Position numbers and translations under genes: made by a program
From: RGIG4608 sp964413365
GTDB lineage: Bacteria; Bacillota; Clostridia; Oscillospirales; CAG-272
Assembly: GCA_964413365.1 (NCBI GenBank)
Contig: CAYPRM010000029.1
Span: forward strand, 1 to 16,041
Direction of reading: 5' to 3'
Length of the DNA stretch: 16,041 nt
In this document: positions 6,905 to 14,249 of the stretch, one piece after another
Layout of the letters: every line of letters starts with the position of its first letter
How positions within the stretch are numbered: the first letter of the stretch is position 1
The notes under the pieces: model-generated
What the model was told of the DNA's origin: nothing
The model's database searches: none
The model's input: only the letters and a program-made list of their open reading frames with translations

Positions 6905-7747
6905 ATGTACAAGATTCTCAGAAAGAAAGTCCTCAACCCCACAGTAACACTTATGGACGTTGAGGCTCCCCTCATTGCCAAGAAGGCTGAGCCGGGACAG
7001 TTTATCATCCTTCGCGTTGACGAGGCAGGCGAGCGTATCCCCCTCACCATCGCAGATTTTGACCGCGAGGCAGGCACGATCACGATCATCTTCCAGATCG
7101 TCGGCGCTACCACCGAGAAGTTAGGTCAGCTCGAGGAGGGCGAATACATCCACGATTTCGTAGGTCCTCTCGGTGTTCCCTCCCATACAGAGGGACTTAA
7201 GAAGGTCGCAGTCGTGGGCGGCGGCGTTGGCTGTGCCATCGCTTATCCCATCGCAAAGAAGCTCCACGGTCTCGGTGCAGAGGTGCACACGATCGTCGGC
7301 TTCAGAAACAAGGATCTCGTTATCCTTGAGGACGAGTTCGCAGCAGTTTCCGACGTTATGAAGATGATGACGGACGACGGCTCGCACGGCGAGAAGGGAC
7401 TCGTTACAAACGCCCTTGCAGATCTCATCGCAGAGGGTAACGTGTACGACGAGGTCATCGCTATCGGTCCTCTGGTAATGATGAAGTTCGTATGCAAGCT
7501 CACTAAGGAGCACGGAATCCCCACGGTCGTTTCCATGAACCCCATCATGATCGACGGAACGGGTATGTGCGGCGGCTGCCGTCTCACCGTTGGCGGAGAA
7601 ACCAAGTTCGCCTGCGTGGACGGCCCCGACTTTGACGGTCATCTCGTTGATTTCGACGAGGCTATGGAGCGCTCAACGATGTATAAGGATTTTGAAAGAC
7701 GTAAGCACGAGGAGACCTGCAATCTCTTCAAGAAGGAGGTAAGATAA
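6905..7747 (+). CDS. nfnA: NfnA, NADH-binding subunit of electron-bifurcating ferredoxin:NADP+ oxidoreductase
   Basis: 280 aa, cytoplasmic. Order: ferredoxin-reductase-like FAD barrel (about 1-95, with ERIPLTIAD), then the NAD-binding domain with VAVVGGGVGCAIAYPIAKKL (about 101-120), then a C-terminal [2Fe-2S] site. The cluster motif is D217-x4-C222-x2-C225-x11-C237. PyrK-type relatives have Cys in the first place; an Asp ligand is the known mark of NfnA in the Thermotoga enzyme, so this points to Nfn rather than PyrK. With NfnB it couples NADH and reduced ferredoxin oxidation to making two NADPH. The ATG follows GAGGT. The stop TAA abuts the NfnB ATG with no spacer, indicating tight co-translation. 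Confidence 0.93.
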   Translation: MYKILRKKVLNPTVTLMDVEAPLIAKKAEPGQFIILRVDEAGERIPLTIADFDREAGTITIIFQIVGATTEKLGQLEEGEYIHDFVGPLGVPSHTEGLKKVAVVGGGVGCAIAYPIAKKLHGLGAEVHTIVGFRNKDLVILEDEFAAVSDVMKMMTDDGSHGEKGLVTNALADLIAEGNVYDEVIAIGPLVMMKFVCKLTKEHGIPTVVSMNPIMIDGTGMCGGCRLTVGGETKFACVDGPDFDGHLVDFDEAMERSTMYKDFERRKHEETCNLFKKEVR

Positions 7748-9133
7748 ATGCCTAATATGAGTCTTAAAAAGAATGAAATGCCCGTTCAGGACCCAGGCGT
7801 CCGTAACGGCAACTTCCTCGAGGTAGCGCTCGGCTATACCGAGGAGCAGGCAGTAAATGAGGCAGAGCGTTGCCTTAACTGCAAGAATAAGCCCTGCGTC
7901 GGCGGATGCCCCGTATCCATAGATATCCCCGCATTCATCGCAAGGATCAAGGAGCACGACTTTGAGGGCGCTTATCAGGTCATCTCCAAGAGTTCCGCAC
8001 TTCCCGCAGTTTGCGGACGTGTCTGCCCTCAGGAGACACAGTGCGAGTCCAAGTGCGTTCGCGGTATCAAGGGTGAGCCCGTAGCTATCGGACGCCTTGA
8101 GAGATTCGTTGCAGACTGGCATAACGCCCACGCAACGGAAAGACCCGTTCCCCCCACGTCCAACGGTCATAAGTGCGCAATAATCGGTGCAGGACCTTCA
8201 GGTCTTACCTGCGCCGGCGACCTTGCAAGACTCGGATATGAGGTTACCATCTTCGAGGCTCTCCACCTTGCAGGAGGAGTTCTTGTTTACGGTATCCCCG
8301 AGTTCCGTCTTCCCAAGAAGATCGTTCAGAATGAGATCGAGAACCTCAAGGCACTCGGCGTAAAGGTAGAGACCAACGTCGTCGTAGGCCGTACCATCGA
8401 GGTCGACGAGCTTTTCGAGGCAGGATTTGAGGCAATATTCATCGGCTCGGGCGCAGGTCTGCCTAAGTTCATGAATATCCCCGGTGAGAACCTCAAGGGC
8501 GTTTACTCCGCTAATGAGTTCCTTACCAGAGTAAACCTTATGAAGGCTTACCTTCCCGATAGCGATACACCTATAAAGAACAGTAAGAACGTCGCCATCG
8601 TCGGTGGCGGTAACGTCGCTATGGACGCCGCTCGTTGCGCAAAGCGTCTTGGTGCGGAGAATGTTTATATCGTTTACCGCAGAGGCAAGGAGGAAATGCC
8701 CGCACGTAATGAGGAGATCGAGCACGCTGAGGAGGAGGGTATCATCTTCAAGACTCTCACCTCCCCCGTTGAGGTGCTTGGTGATGAGCATAAGCTCGTA
8801 ACAGGCATGAAGTGCGTCGAGATGGAGCTTGGCGAGCCCGATGAGAGCGGCAGACGTCGCCCCGTCGTTAAGCCCGATTCCGAGTTTGTCCTTGACGTCG
8901 ATTGCGTTATCATGTCCATCGGTACGTCTCCCAACCCCCTTATCAGAAATACCACAAAGGGACTTGAGACTAATAAGCACGGCTGCTTCATCGCAGATGA
9001 AAACGGACTCACCTCTCGTGAGGGCGTTTACGCAGGCGGCGACGCCGTAACGGGCGCAGCTACCGTCATTCTTGCTATGGGCGCAGGTAAGACCGCGGCT
9101 AAGGCAATGGATGAGTACATCAGAAGCAAATAA
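7748..9133 (+). CDS. nfnB: NfnB, bifurcating NADPH-binding subunit (GltD-like)
   Basis: 461 aa. The N-terminal domain carries two [4Fe-4S] cysteine sets: C42, C45, C50, C54 and C89, C93, C99, C103. An FAD dinucleotide motif CAIIGAGPSGL follows (about 143-153), then the NADP-binding motif NVAIVGGGNVAMDAAR (about 281-296), and a final FAD-contact GGDAVTGAATVI near 418-429. This is the GltD/NADPH-dependent glutamate synthase small-subunit fold; the adjacent nfnA and absence of a large GltB subunit make NfnB the better name. Its FAD is the site of flavin-based electron bifurcation in the characterised homologues. The AAGGAGGT binding site lies inside the last codons of nfnA. A terminator follows the stop. 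Confidence 0.93.
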   Translation: MPNMSLKKNEMPVQDPGVRNGNFLEVALGYTEEQAVNEAERCLNCKNKPCVGGCPVSIDIPAFIARIKEHDFEGAYQVISKSSALPAVCGRVCPQETQCESKCVRGIKGEPVAIGRLERFVADWHNAHATERPVPPTSNGHKCAIIGAGPSGLTCAGDLARLGYEVTIFEALHLAGGVLVYGIPEFRLPKKIVQNEIENLKALGVKVETNVVVGRTIEVDELFEAGFEAIFIGSGAGLPKFMNIPGENLKGVYSANEFLTRVNLMKAYLPDSDTPIKNSKNVAIVGGGNVAMDAARCAKRLGAENVYIVYRRGKEEMPARNEEIEHAEEEGIIFKTLTSPVEVLGDEHKLVTGMKCVEMELGEPDESGRRRPVVKPDSEFVLDVDCVIMSIGTSPNPLIRNTTKGLETNKHGCFIADENGLTSREGVYAGGDAVTGAATVILAMGAGKTAAKAMDEYIRSK

Positions 9134-9145
9134 TCAAACATAAAG

Positions 9146-9175
9146 AAAAAGCATCGCTCCCGAGCGGTGCTTTTT
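9146..9175 (+). terminator. terminator of the nfnAB operon
   Basis: GCATCGCT (9151-9158) pairs with AGCGGTGC (9163-9170), including one G-U pair, with A-run before and TTTTT after. It lies 13 bases past the nfnB stop. Confidence 0.85.
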
Positions 9176-9245
9176 AGCTATAATGAATTTTGCTCGAACA
9201 ACGTCCGTGCTGCCAAAGCAAAAGTTGCCCATTTGGAATCAAAAA

Positions 9246-9265
9246 GGGGACTCCGTAGAGTCCCC
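9246..9265. terminator. terminator of pepF, likely bidirectional
   Basis: GGGGACTC (9246-9253) and GAGTCCCC (9258-9265) form a perfect 8-bp stem with a CGTA loop. TTTTT follows on the minus strand and GATTTTTTATTTT on the plus. It lies 6 bases after the leftward pepF stop. The roughly 70 bases between the two terminators show nothing else. Confidence 0.88.
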
Positions 9266-9271
9266 GATTTT

Positions 9272-11068
9272 TTATTTTCTCTTATTATAGATCTCTCTGA
9301 ACTGTGCAACTGCGCTCTTGAAGTCCTCAATAGCACCGCCGACGACCGCAGGATCTCTCATATCGATCTCCGCCACGAGCAGGCTGTCAAGAGGCGACTT
9401 AGAGCCTCCGCACTTAAGGAAATCAATATATTTATTGACGTAAGCCTCACCCTCGGTCTCGATCCTCTTAACGATCGCGGAAGCCGCGGAGATGCAGGTT
9501 GCGTACTTGTAAACGTAGAAGCAGCTGTAAAAATGGGGTATCCTCATCCACTCCATTGCGATCTGCTTATCAACGGCAACGTCGCGTCCGAAATACTTCT
9601 TGACGAGCTTGTAATAATGCTTGTTGATAACGTCCGTCGTGAGCGGTATTCCCTTCTCGCTCATAGCATGCATATCCCTCTCAAACTCGGCAAACATCGT
9701 CTGACGGAAGAGCGTGCCCTTGTAGGTCTCCATAAGCTGGTTGAGAATGTAGAGCTTCTCGGTGTCGTCCGTGCACTCACGGAGCTTTCTGTGCGCAAGA
9801 AGAAGCTCGTTGACCGTCGATGCGACCTCTGCTACGAATATGGTGTAGTTCGAGTTGTGAGGCTCGTTGTACTTAGTCGAGAAGTATGTGTGCATCGAGT
9901 GCCCTGCCTCGTGCGCGAGGGTAGAAACGTCGTCAAAGGTCTCCTTGTAGTTGAGAAGAATGTACGGCTCGGTATCGGGCGTGCCTGAGCTGAATGCGCC
10001 ACCGCGCTTGCCTCTTGAGGGATAAACATCAACCCAACCGCGCTCGCAAAGACCTGCCTTGAGAGCGTTATAATATTCATCACCGTAAATCTTAACGGTC
10101 TCAAGAACCTCGTCGACCGCCTCCTCATAAGGATATACCCTGTCAAGCTCACCGATAAGGGGCGCGTAAACATCGTAGAGATGGAGCTTCTGAAGCCCGA
10201 GCACCTCTGTCTTGAGTGCGTAGTAGTCATAGAGTGAGGGGAGACCTGTGTGAACTGCGTCTATAAGGTTGTTGTATATCTCGGGCGTTACCTCATCGCG
10301 GAAGGTGGAGGCGGTAATATCGTTCTTAAATCCACGCACCTTGGCGAGCATTGCACTCTCGCGCACCATTGCGTTGAACATCGTTGCAAAGGTGTTGCCA
10401 AACTGCCCGTAGGTCTCGTACAGCTTTCTGAATGCCGCCTGACGGACACGGCGCTCACCGTTCATAAGGAACGAAACATAATTCGTATCGGTCAGCTCAA
10501 CGAGCTTGCCTTCTTCATTCCTGATCTTGCCGAAGCGAAGATCGCTGTTTTCAAAAATGCTTCTGATATCGCCGTGCGTGCCAAAGCCATCCTGAAGCCT
10601 CGACATGAGCTGCTCGCACTCATCGCTGAGCGTGTAGGGCTTGTATCTCATGCCCGTCTCGATCGTTCTGCGGAAGGTCTCAAGCTCGGGAAGCTCGACG
10701 AACCAACCCTCCACGACCTGCGGATCAAGACGAAGGATATAGGGCGATACGAACCACGCGACCGAGCCTGCCTTCACAGCGAGCGAACGAACGCGACCGT
10801 TGAGCGCCTGATACGCGTTATTCGTGCTGTCCACGCTGAAATTGAGCGAGGCGTAGCTCCAAAGCTTCTCAATAACTGCCTCGATCTGCGTATAATCGCG
10901 AAGTGTCTCGTATAGCTCACGTGCGCCACAGCACATAGTACTCTCGTGTGCGCCAAATGCGGCAATAAGCTTCTCCGCCTTCGCAAAATCGGCATCAAAC
11001 GCCTTTTCGTCGGCATATATGACCGACAAATCCCACTTGTATTTTGCAGGGATGTCTTTTCTTTCCAT
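9272..11068 (-). CDS. pepF: oligoendopeptidase F (M3 family zinc metallopeptidase)
   Basis: 598 aa, the usual length for PepF, with no signal peptide, so cytoplasmic. It cuts oligopeptides, typically after uptake or during protein turnover. The zinc site is HEAGH (His386, Glu387, His390) with the third ligand Glu414 in FVAEVAST. The N-terminal part is the helical M3B domain; the opening KYKWDLSVIYAD is typical. The start at 11068 is chosen because ACGGAG precedes it and PepF proteins usually begin this way. The frame stays open upstream to 11182, but those codons run through the promoter and leader. It is convergent with nfnB and divergent from the ZIP transporter. Confidence 0.93.
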   Translation of the reverse strand: MERKDIPAKYKWDLSVIYADEKAFDADFAKAEKLIAAFGAHESTMCCGARELYETLRDYTQIEAVIEKLWSYASLNFSVDSTNNAYQALNGRVRSLAVKAGSVAWFVSPYILRLDPQVVEGWFVELPELETFRRTIETGMRYKPYTLSDECEQLMSRLQDGFGTHGDIRSIFENSDLRFGKIRNEEGKLVELTDTNYVSFLMNGERRVRQAAFRKLYETYGQFGNTFATMFNAMVRESAMLAKVRGFKNDITASTFRDEVTPEIYNNLIDAVHTGLPSLYDYYALKTEVLGLQKLHLYDVYAPLIGELDRVYPYEEAVDEVLETVKIYGDEYYNALKAGLCERGWVDVYPSRGKRGGAFSSGTPDTEPYILLNYKETFDDVSTLAHEAGHSMHTYFSTKYNEPHNSNYTIFVAEVASTVNELLLAHRKLRECTDDTEKLYILNQLMETYKGTLFRQTMFAEFERDMHAMSEKGIPLTTDVINKHYYKLVKKYFGRDVAVDKQIAMEWMRIPHFYSCFYVYKYATCISAASAIVKRIETEGEAYVNKYIDFLKCGGSKSPLDSLLVAEIDMRDPAVVGGAIEDFKSAVAQFREIYNKRK

Positions 11069-11082
11069 AATATACTCCGTTC

Positions 11083-11096
11083 CGCCGCAGATGCGG
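11083..11096 (-). other. hairpin next to the pepF ribosome binding site
   Basis: On the minus strand GCCGCA-TC-TGCGGC is a perfect inverted repeat ending about 4 bases before the ACGGAG binding site. It could modulate translation or stabilise the mRNA; there is no direct evidence of regulation. Confidence 0.3.
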
Positions 11097-11161
11097 CAAT
11101 TTTTGTCGTTTGTTTTTTTCAGATCACGATCCATTCGGAAAATACCTGATATTACAGTTAT

Positions 11162-11190
11162 ATTGTATATAAAAATTCTCACTTTGTCAA
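11162..11190 (-). promoter_or_regulatory. pepF promoter
   Basis: On the minus strand, -35 TTGACA (11185-11190) and -10 TACAAT (11162-11167) are 17 bases apart, giving a leader of about 85 bases before the ATG at 11068. Confidence 0.8.
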
Positions 11191-11323
11191 GAGAAACGAG
11201 GATTTTTGTCCTTTTTATCCATTTTTTCTTTCCTTGGAGGGAGCTTTCGATAGATTTTCAACACATTTCACGCAAAAGAGAAAAAAATCATGGCATTTAG
11301 TGAATATTTCTTTGGTTTTTTTA

Positions 11324-11352
11324 TTGAAAAATCTAAAAAGATATGATATACT
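11324..11352 (+). promoter_or_regulatory. promoter of the ZIP transporter operon
   Basis: -35 TTGAAA (11324-11329) and -10 TATACT (11347-11352), 17 bases apart, about 38 bases before the ATG. Between this and the divergent pepF promoter (11191-11323) lies AT-rich sequence. I see no gene and no clear Zur-like operator there. Confidence 0.7.
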
Positions 11353-11390
11353 TATAATGTATAAATATATATTCGGAGAAAAATAAATAT

Positions 11391-12152
11391 ATGTATTTGG
11401 TTCTGTTGACAGCGCTCGGCGTCGGCGGCGCAACGATATTCGGCGCCATCCTCGGCTTTATATTCAAAAAAATTTCCCATAAATTCACCGATATAACGCT
11501 CTCCTTTGCGGCAGGGATAATGCTTGCGGCGGCGGTGATCGGGCTGATAATCCCCTCCCTCGAATACGGAGATGGGGGCGTGCTCGACGTTGCCGTTACC
11601 GTGCTTGGAATATTTGCAGGTGCAGTGTGCCTCAACCTGATCGACAAGCTCGTTCCCCATCTCCACCGCCTCGTGGGCGCGGATATTGAGCAACACAGCG
11701 ACGCGGCGCGACTCGATAAGGTGCTCCTGTTCGTTACGGCAATAGCGATACATAACCTGCCCGAGGGGATCGCCGCAGGCGTCGACTTCGGCGCTGAGGA
11801 TACCTCGCAGGCACTACTCATCGCAGGCGGTATCGCACTCCAGAACATTCCCGAGGGAATGGTGATAATCGCCCCGATGCTCGCAAGCGGCGTCAGCCCC
11901 AAGCGCACGTTCCTGTGTGCCGCGGCGACGGGAGCTATCGAGATCGTCGGAACGCTTATCGGCTATCTTGCGGTAAGCGTCGCAAGTGCCATTCTCCCCT
12001 TCGCACTTGCCTTCGCAGGCGGTACGATGCTATACGTTATCAGCGACGAGATGATCCCCGAAACTCACGCTCACGGAAATGAGCGAGGGGCGACCTACGC
12101 CCTGCTCGCGGGATTTTGCTTAATGCTTATCTCGGATTTTCTGCTCGGATAA
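11391..12152 (+). CDS. ZIP family divalent metal transporter (GufA/ZupT-like)
   Basis: 253 aa, about eight membrane helices. ZIP proteins import zinc, iron or manganese into the cytoplasm. The metal path motifs are HNLPEGIAAG (121-130, helix 4) and QNIPEGMVI (151-159, helix 5), the pair typical of the GufA branch. The preceding loop has scattered His (HLHRL, EQHSD; 90-103) that may bind metal, and ETHAHGNE (224-231) adds two more. A GGAG lies 12 bases before the ATG. The next gene begins 22 bases after the stop, suggesting co-transcription. The exact metal cannot be read from sequence. Confidence 0.9.
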   Translation: MYLVLLTALGVGGATIFGAILGFIFKKISHKFTDITLSFAAGIMLAAAVIGLIIPSLEYGDGGVLDVAVTVLGIFAGAVCLNLIDKLVPHLHRLVGADIEQHSDAARLDKVLLFVTAIAIHNLPEGIAAGVDFGAEDTSQALLIAGGIALQNIPEGMVIIAPMLASGVSPKRTFLCAAATGAIEIVGTLIGYLAVSVASAILPFALAFAGGTMLYVISDEMIPETHAHGNERGATYALLAGFCLMLISDFLLG

Positions 12153-12174
12153 AAATGATTGAGAGGTGTAAATT

Positions 12175-13536
12175 TTGCGTAACAAGATCAAGGACTTTTT
12201 ATTGATGATAGATCCCAAGGGTATGATCTTCGCCCTACTCGGCTCGGTGATCATAGCCTTCGGTACCTACAACATTCAGGCTAACTCCGATATCCCCGAG
12301 GGCGGTATCATCGGTATCTGTCTGATAATCGAACACTTTTTCGGCATATCCCCCGCTATCTCAAACCTCGTGATCAACGCACTCTGCTGTGTGCTCGCGT
12401 GGAGGATAATGGGTACTCTGTATATGCTCAACGCAGCAATAGCTACGGTCGGATTTTCCATATTCTATACGATTTTTGAGGCGTTCCCTCCCATCATTCC
12501 CGTCATGTCCGATTATCCCCTGCTCGCGGCTCTGGTCGGTGCGGTCTTTATCGAGGTCGGAACGGGTATCGCCCTCAGATACGGTGCCGCTCCCAACGGT
12601 GAGCACGCGCTGTCAATGGCTATCGCAAGGAGGGGCGGCTTTGAATTTGGCTGGCTCGACTTTATTCGCGACTTCACGGTCATATTCGCATCGCTCTGCT
12701 ACGCAGATCCGTATTCCGTCGTCTACGCGCTCCTTATAATGACAGTAACCACTCCGCTAAGAGAGTACATAGTAAACGCGCCGAGAAAGGCAAAGGTGGC
12801 AAAGAGGATCGCAAGCACCAAAAAGAGCTGGCTTCCGAAGGTCATCATCGGTCTTGTGATAATCTCCCTCCTCGTCGCAGGAATACTCTATGTCAACGAT
12901 TACTACCACGCAGATAAGAATGCTATAAATAACTACCACGTCTCGGGTGTCGAGGTCGTCAAGCTCGATGACGGAGTCACCGCATACGTTCCGCAGGGTG
13001 AGGTCACCTCGGGACTCATCTTCTACCCCGGCGCAAAGGTCGAATATATCTCCTATGAGCCGCTGCTCAGTGCGTGCGCATCGCGCGGAATCCTCTGCGT
13101 TGCGGTCGAGATGCCCATGAACCTCGCGTTCTTCGGCATAAGTAAGGGTGCGGATATCCCCGAGCAGTTCCCCGAGGTCGAGCATTGGTACATCGGCGGA
13201 CACTCCCTCGGCGGCTCGATGGCGGCACTCTGTGCAGGCAGTAATGCCGATGTATTCGAGGGCGTCGTGCTCCTTGCCTCCTACTCCGTTACCGATATCA
13301 GCGACCTGCGCGTGCTCTCCGTATACGGAAGCTGCGACGGTATCCTCAATATCGGAAAGTACGAGCAGTATAAGGAAAATCTCCCCTCGAATTACGAGGA
13401 GCATATCATAGTCGGCGGCTGCCACGCATATTTTGGAATGTACGGCAGGCAGGACGGCGACGGTGAGCCCACTATCACGAACGAGCAGCAGATCATCACC
13501 ACTGCCGACTATATAGCAGGATTTATACTTGAATAA
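12175..13536 (+). CDS. YitT-like membrane domain fused to an extracytoplasmic alpha/beta-hydrolase
   Basis: 453 aa. Residues 1-200 resemble the YitT/DUF161 membrane domain: several helices, PEGGIIGICLIIEHFFGIS (41-59), and a late helix ending TTPLREYIV. Instead of the DUF2179 tail usual in YitT proteins, there is a basic linker (202-222), one more transmembrane helix (about 223-240), and an alpha/beta-hydrolase domain. The hydrolase shows GHSLGGS with Ser344, SCDG with Asp388 and GCHAYFG with His417, a plausible complete triad. Positive-inside reasoning puts the hydrolase outside. Its substrate is unknown; YitT itself has no firm function. The start is TTG at 12175, 6 bases after GAGAGGTG. 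I see no stop or frame break at the junction, so the fusion seems real. Confidence 0.8.
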   Translation: MRNKIKDFLLMIDPKGMIFALLGSVIIAFGTYNIQANSDIPEGGIIGICLIIEHFFGISPAISNLVINALCCVLAWRIMGTLYMLNAAIATVGFSIFYTIFEAFPPIIPVMSDYPLLAALVGAVFIEVGTGIALRYGAAPNGEHALSMAIARRGGFEFGWLDFIRDFTVIFASLCYADPYSVVYALLIMTVTTPLREYIVNAPRKAKVAKRIASTKKSWLPKVIIGLVIISLLVAGILYVNDYYHADKNAINNYHVSGVEVVKLDDGVTAYVPQGEVTSGLIFYPGAKVEYISYEPLLSACASRGILCVAVEMPMNLAFFGISKGADIPEQFPEVEHWYIGGHSLGGSMAALCAGSNADVFEGVVLLASYSVTDISDLRVLSVYGSCDGILNIGKYEQYKENLPSNYEEHIIVGGCHAYFGMYGRQDGDGEPTITNEQQIITTADYIAGFILE

Positions 13537-13565
13537 ATCCGAGGATACGGAGGCGACAGCATAGA

Positions 13566-14192
13566 ATGAATGTACTTATGATAAACGGCAGCCCGAGAGC
13601 GGGCGGAAATACCTCAATAGCTCTCGACGAGATGGAGAGAGTGTTTGAGCGTAACGGAGTAGCAGTACACCGCTACGAGCTCGGAGGGCGTGCGATACGG
13701 GGCTGTATTGCCTGCGGCGCGTGCCACAGAGATGGTGCGCAAGGTTGCGTCCTTGATGGAGAGATAACGGAGCTTGCAGAGCTTCTTGATGCGTGTGACG
13801 GCGTCGTCATAGCGTCCCCCGTCTACTACGCAAGTGCGAACGGCTCACTCATCTCCCTGCTCGACAGATTATTTTACAGCACGGGAAGCATCGACAAGAG
13901 AATGAAGGTCGGCGCGTCCGTCGCCGTGGCAAGACGCGGTGGGTGCTCTGCCACCTTTGACGAGCTCAATAAGTACTTCACCATAAGTGAGATGCCCATA
14001 GCCTCCAGCCGCTATTGGAATAGCGTGCACGGTGCGGCGAGGGGCGAGGCGACACAGGACCTCGAGGGAATGCAGACCGTGCGTGCCCTTGCGGAGAATA
14101 TGACCTTCCTCATGCGCAGTATCGCACTTGGCAAGGAGAAATACGGACTGCCCGAAAGAGAGCCGTCGCAAAGAACGAATTTTATAAGATAA
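13566..14192 (+). CDS. iron-sulfur flavoprotein / NADPH-dependent FMN reductase family protein
   Basis: 208 aa, cytoplasmic. The flavodoxin-like fold starts MNVLMINGSPRAGGNTS, the phosphate-binding loop for FMN, and has SPVYYASANGSL (84-95) for the flavin ring. A compact cysteine set C47-x2-C50-x2-C53-x7-C61 matches the [4Fe-4S] motif of archaeal and clostridial iron-sulfur flavoproteins (Isf). Such proteins move electrons from ferredoxin to small acceptors such as oxygen or peroxide; the partner here is unknown. GGAGG lies 12 bases before the ATG, a rather long spacing. It follows the fusion gene by 29 bases and probably ends the operon. Confidence 0.87.
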   Translation: MNVLMINGSPRAGGNTSIALDEMERVFERNGVAVHRYELGGRAIRGCIACGACHRDGAQGCVLDGEITELAELLDACDGVVIASPVYYASANGSLISLLDRLFYSTGSIDKRMKVGASVAVARRGGCSATFDELNKYFTISEMPIASSRYWNSVHGAARGEATQDLEGMQTVRALAENMTFLMRSIALGKEKYGLPEREPSQRTNFIR

Positions 14193-14202
14193 AGCACAAC
14201 AA

Positions 14203-14240
14203 AAATATCCCTCTCCGCATTGGAGAGGGATATTTGTTTT
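14203..14240. terminator. bidirectional terminator between convergent genes
   Basis: A 14-bp perfect stem, AAATATCCCTCTCC (14203-14216) with GGAGAGGGATATTT (14222-14235), followed by GTTTTTG on the plus strand and TTTTGTTG on the minus. It lies 10 bases after the flavoprotein stop and 10-15 bases after the leftward peptidase stop. Confidence 0.92.
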
Positions 14241-14249
14241 TGTTGAAAA

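Noticed and set aside
9012..9050. DAVTGAAT in NfnB resembles the S/TGA(T/S) flavinylation motif of ApbE targets
   Set aside because: It is the conserved FAD-contact segment of GltD-like proteins and lies in a cytoplasmic enzyme, so ApbE outside the membrane would not reach it.
11069..11182. N-terminal extension of PepF with a CRICGG motif
   Set aside because: The extension overlaps the promoter -10 and leader, has no binding site of its own, and PepF length fits the 11068 start.
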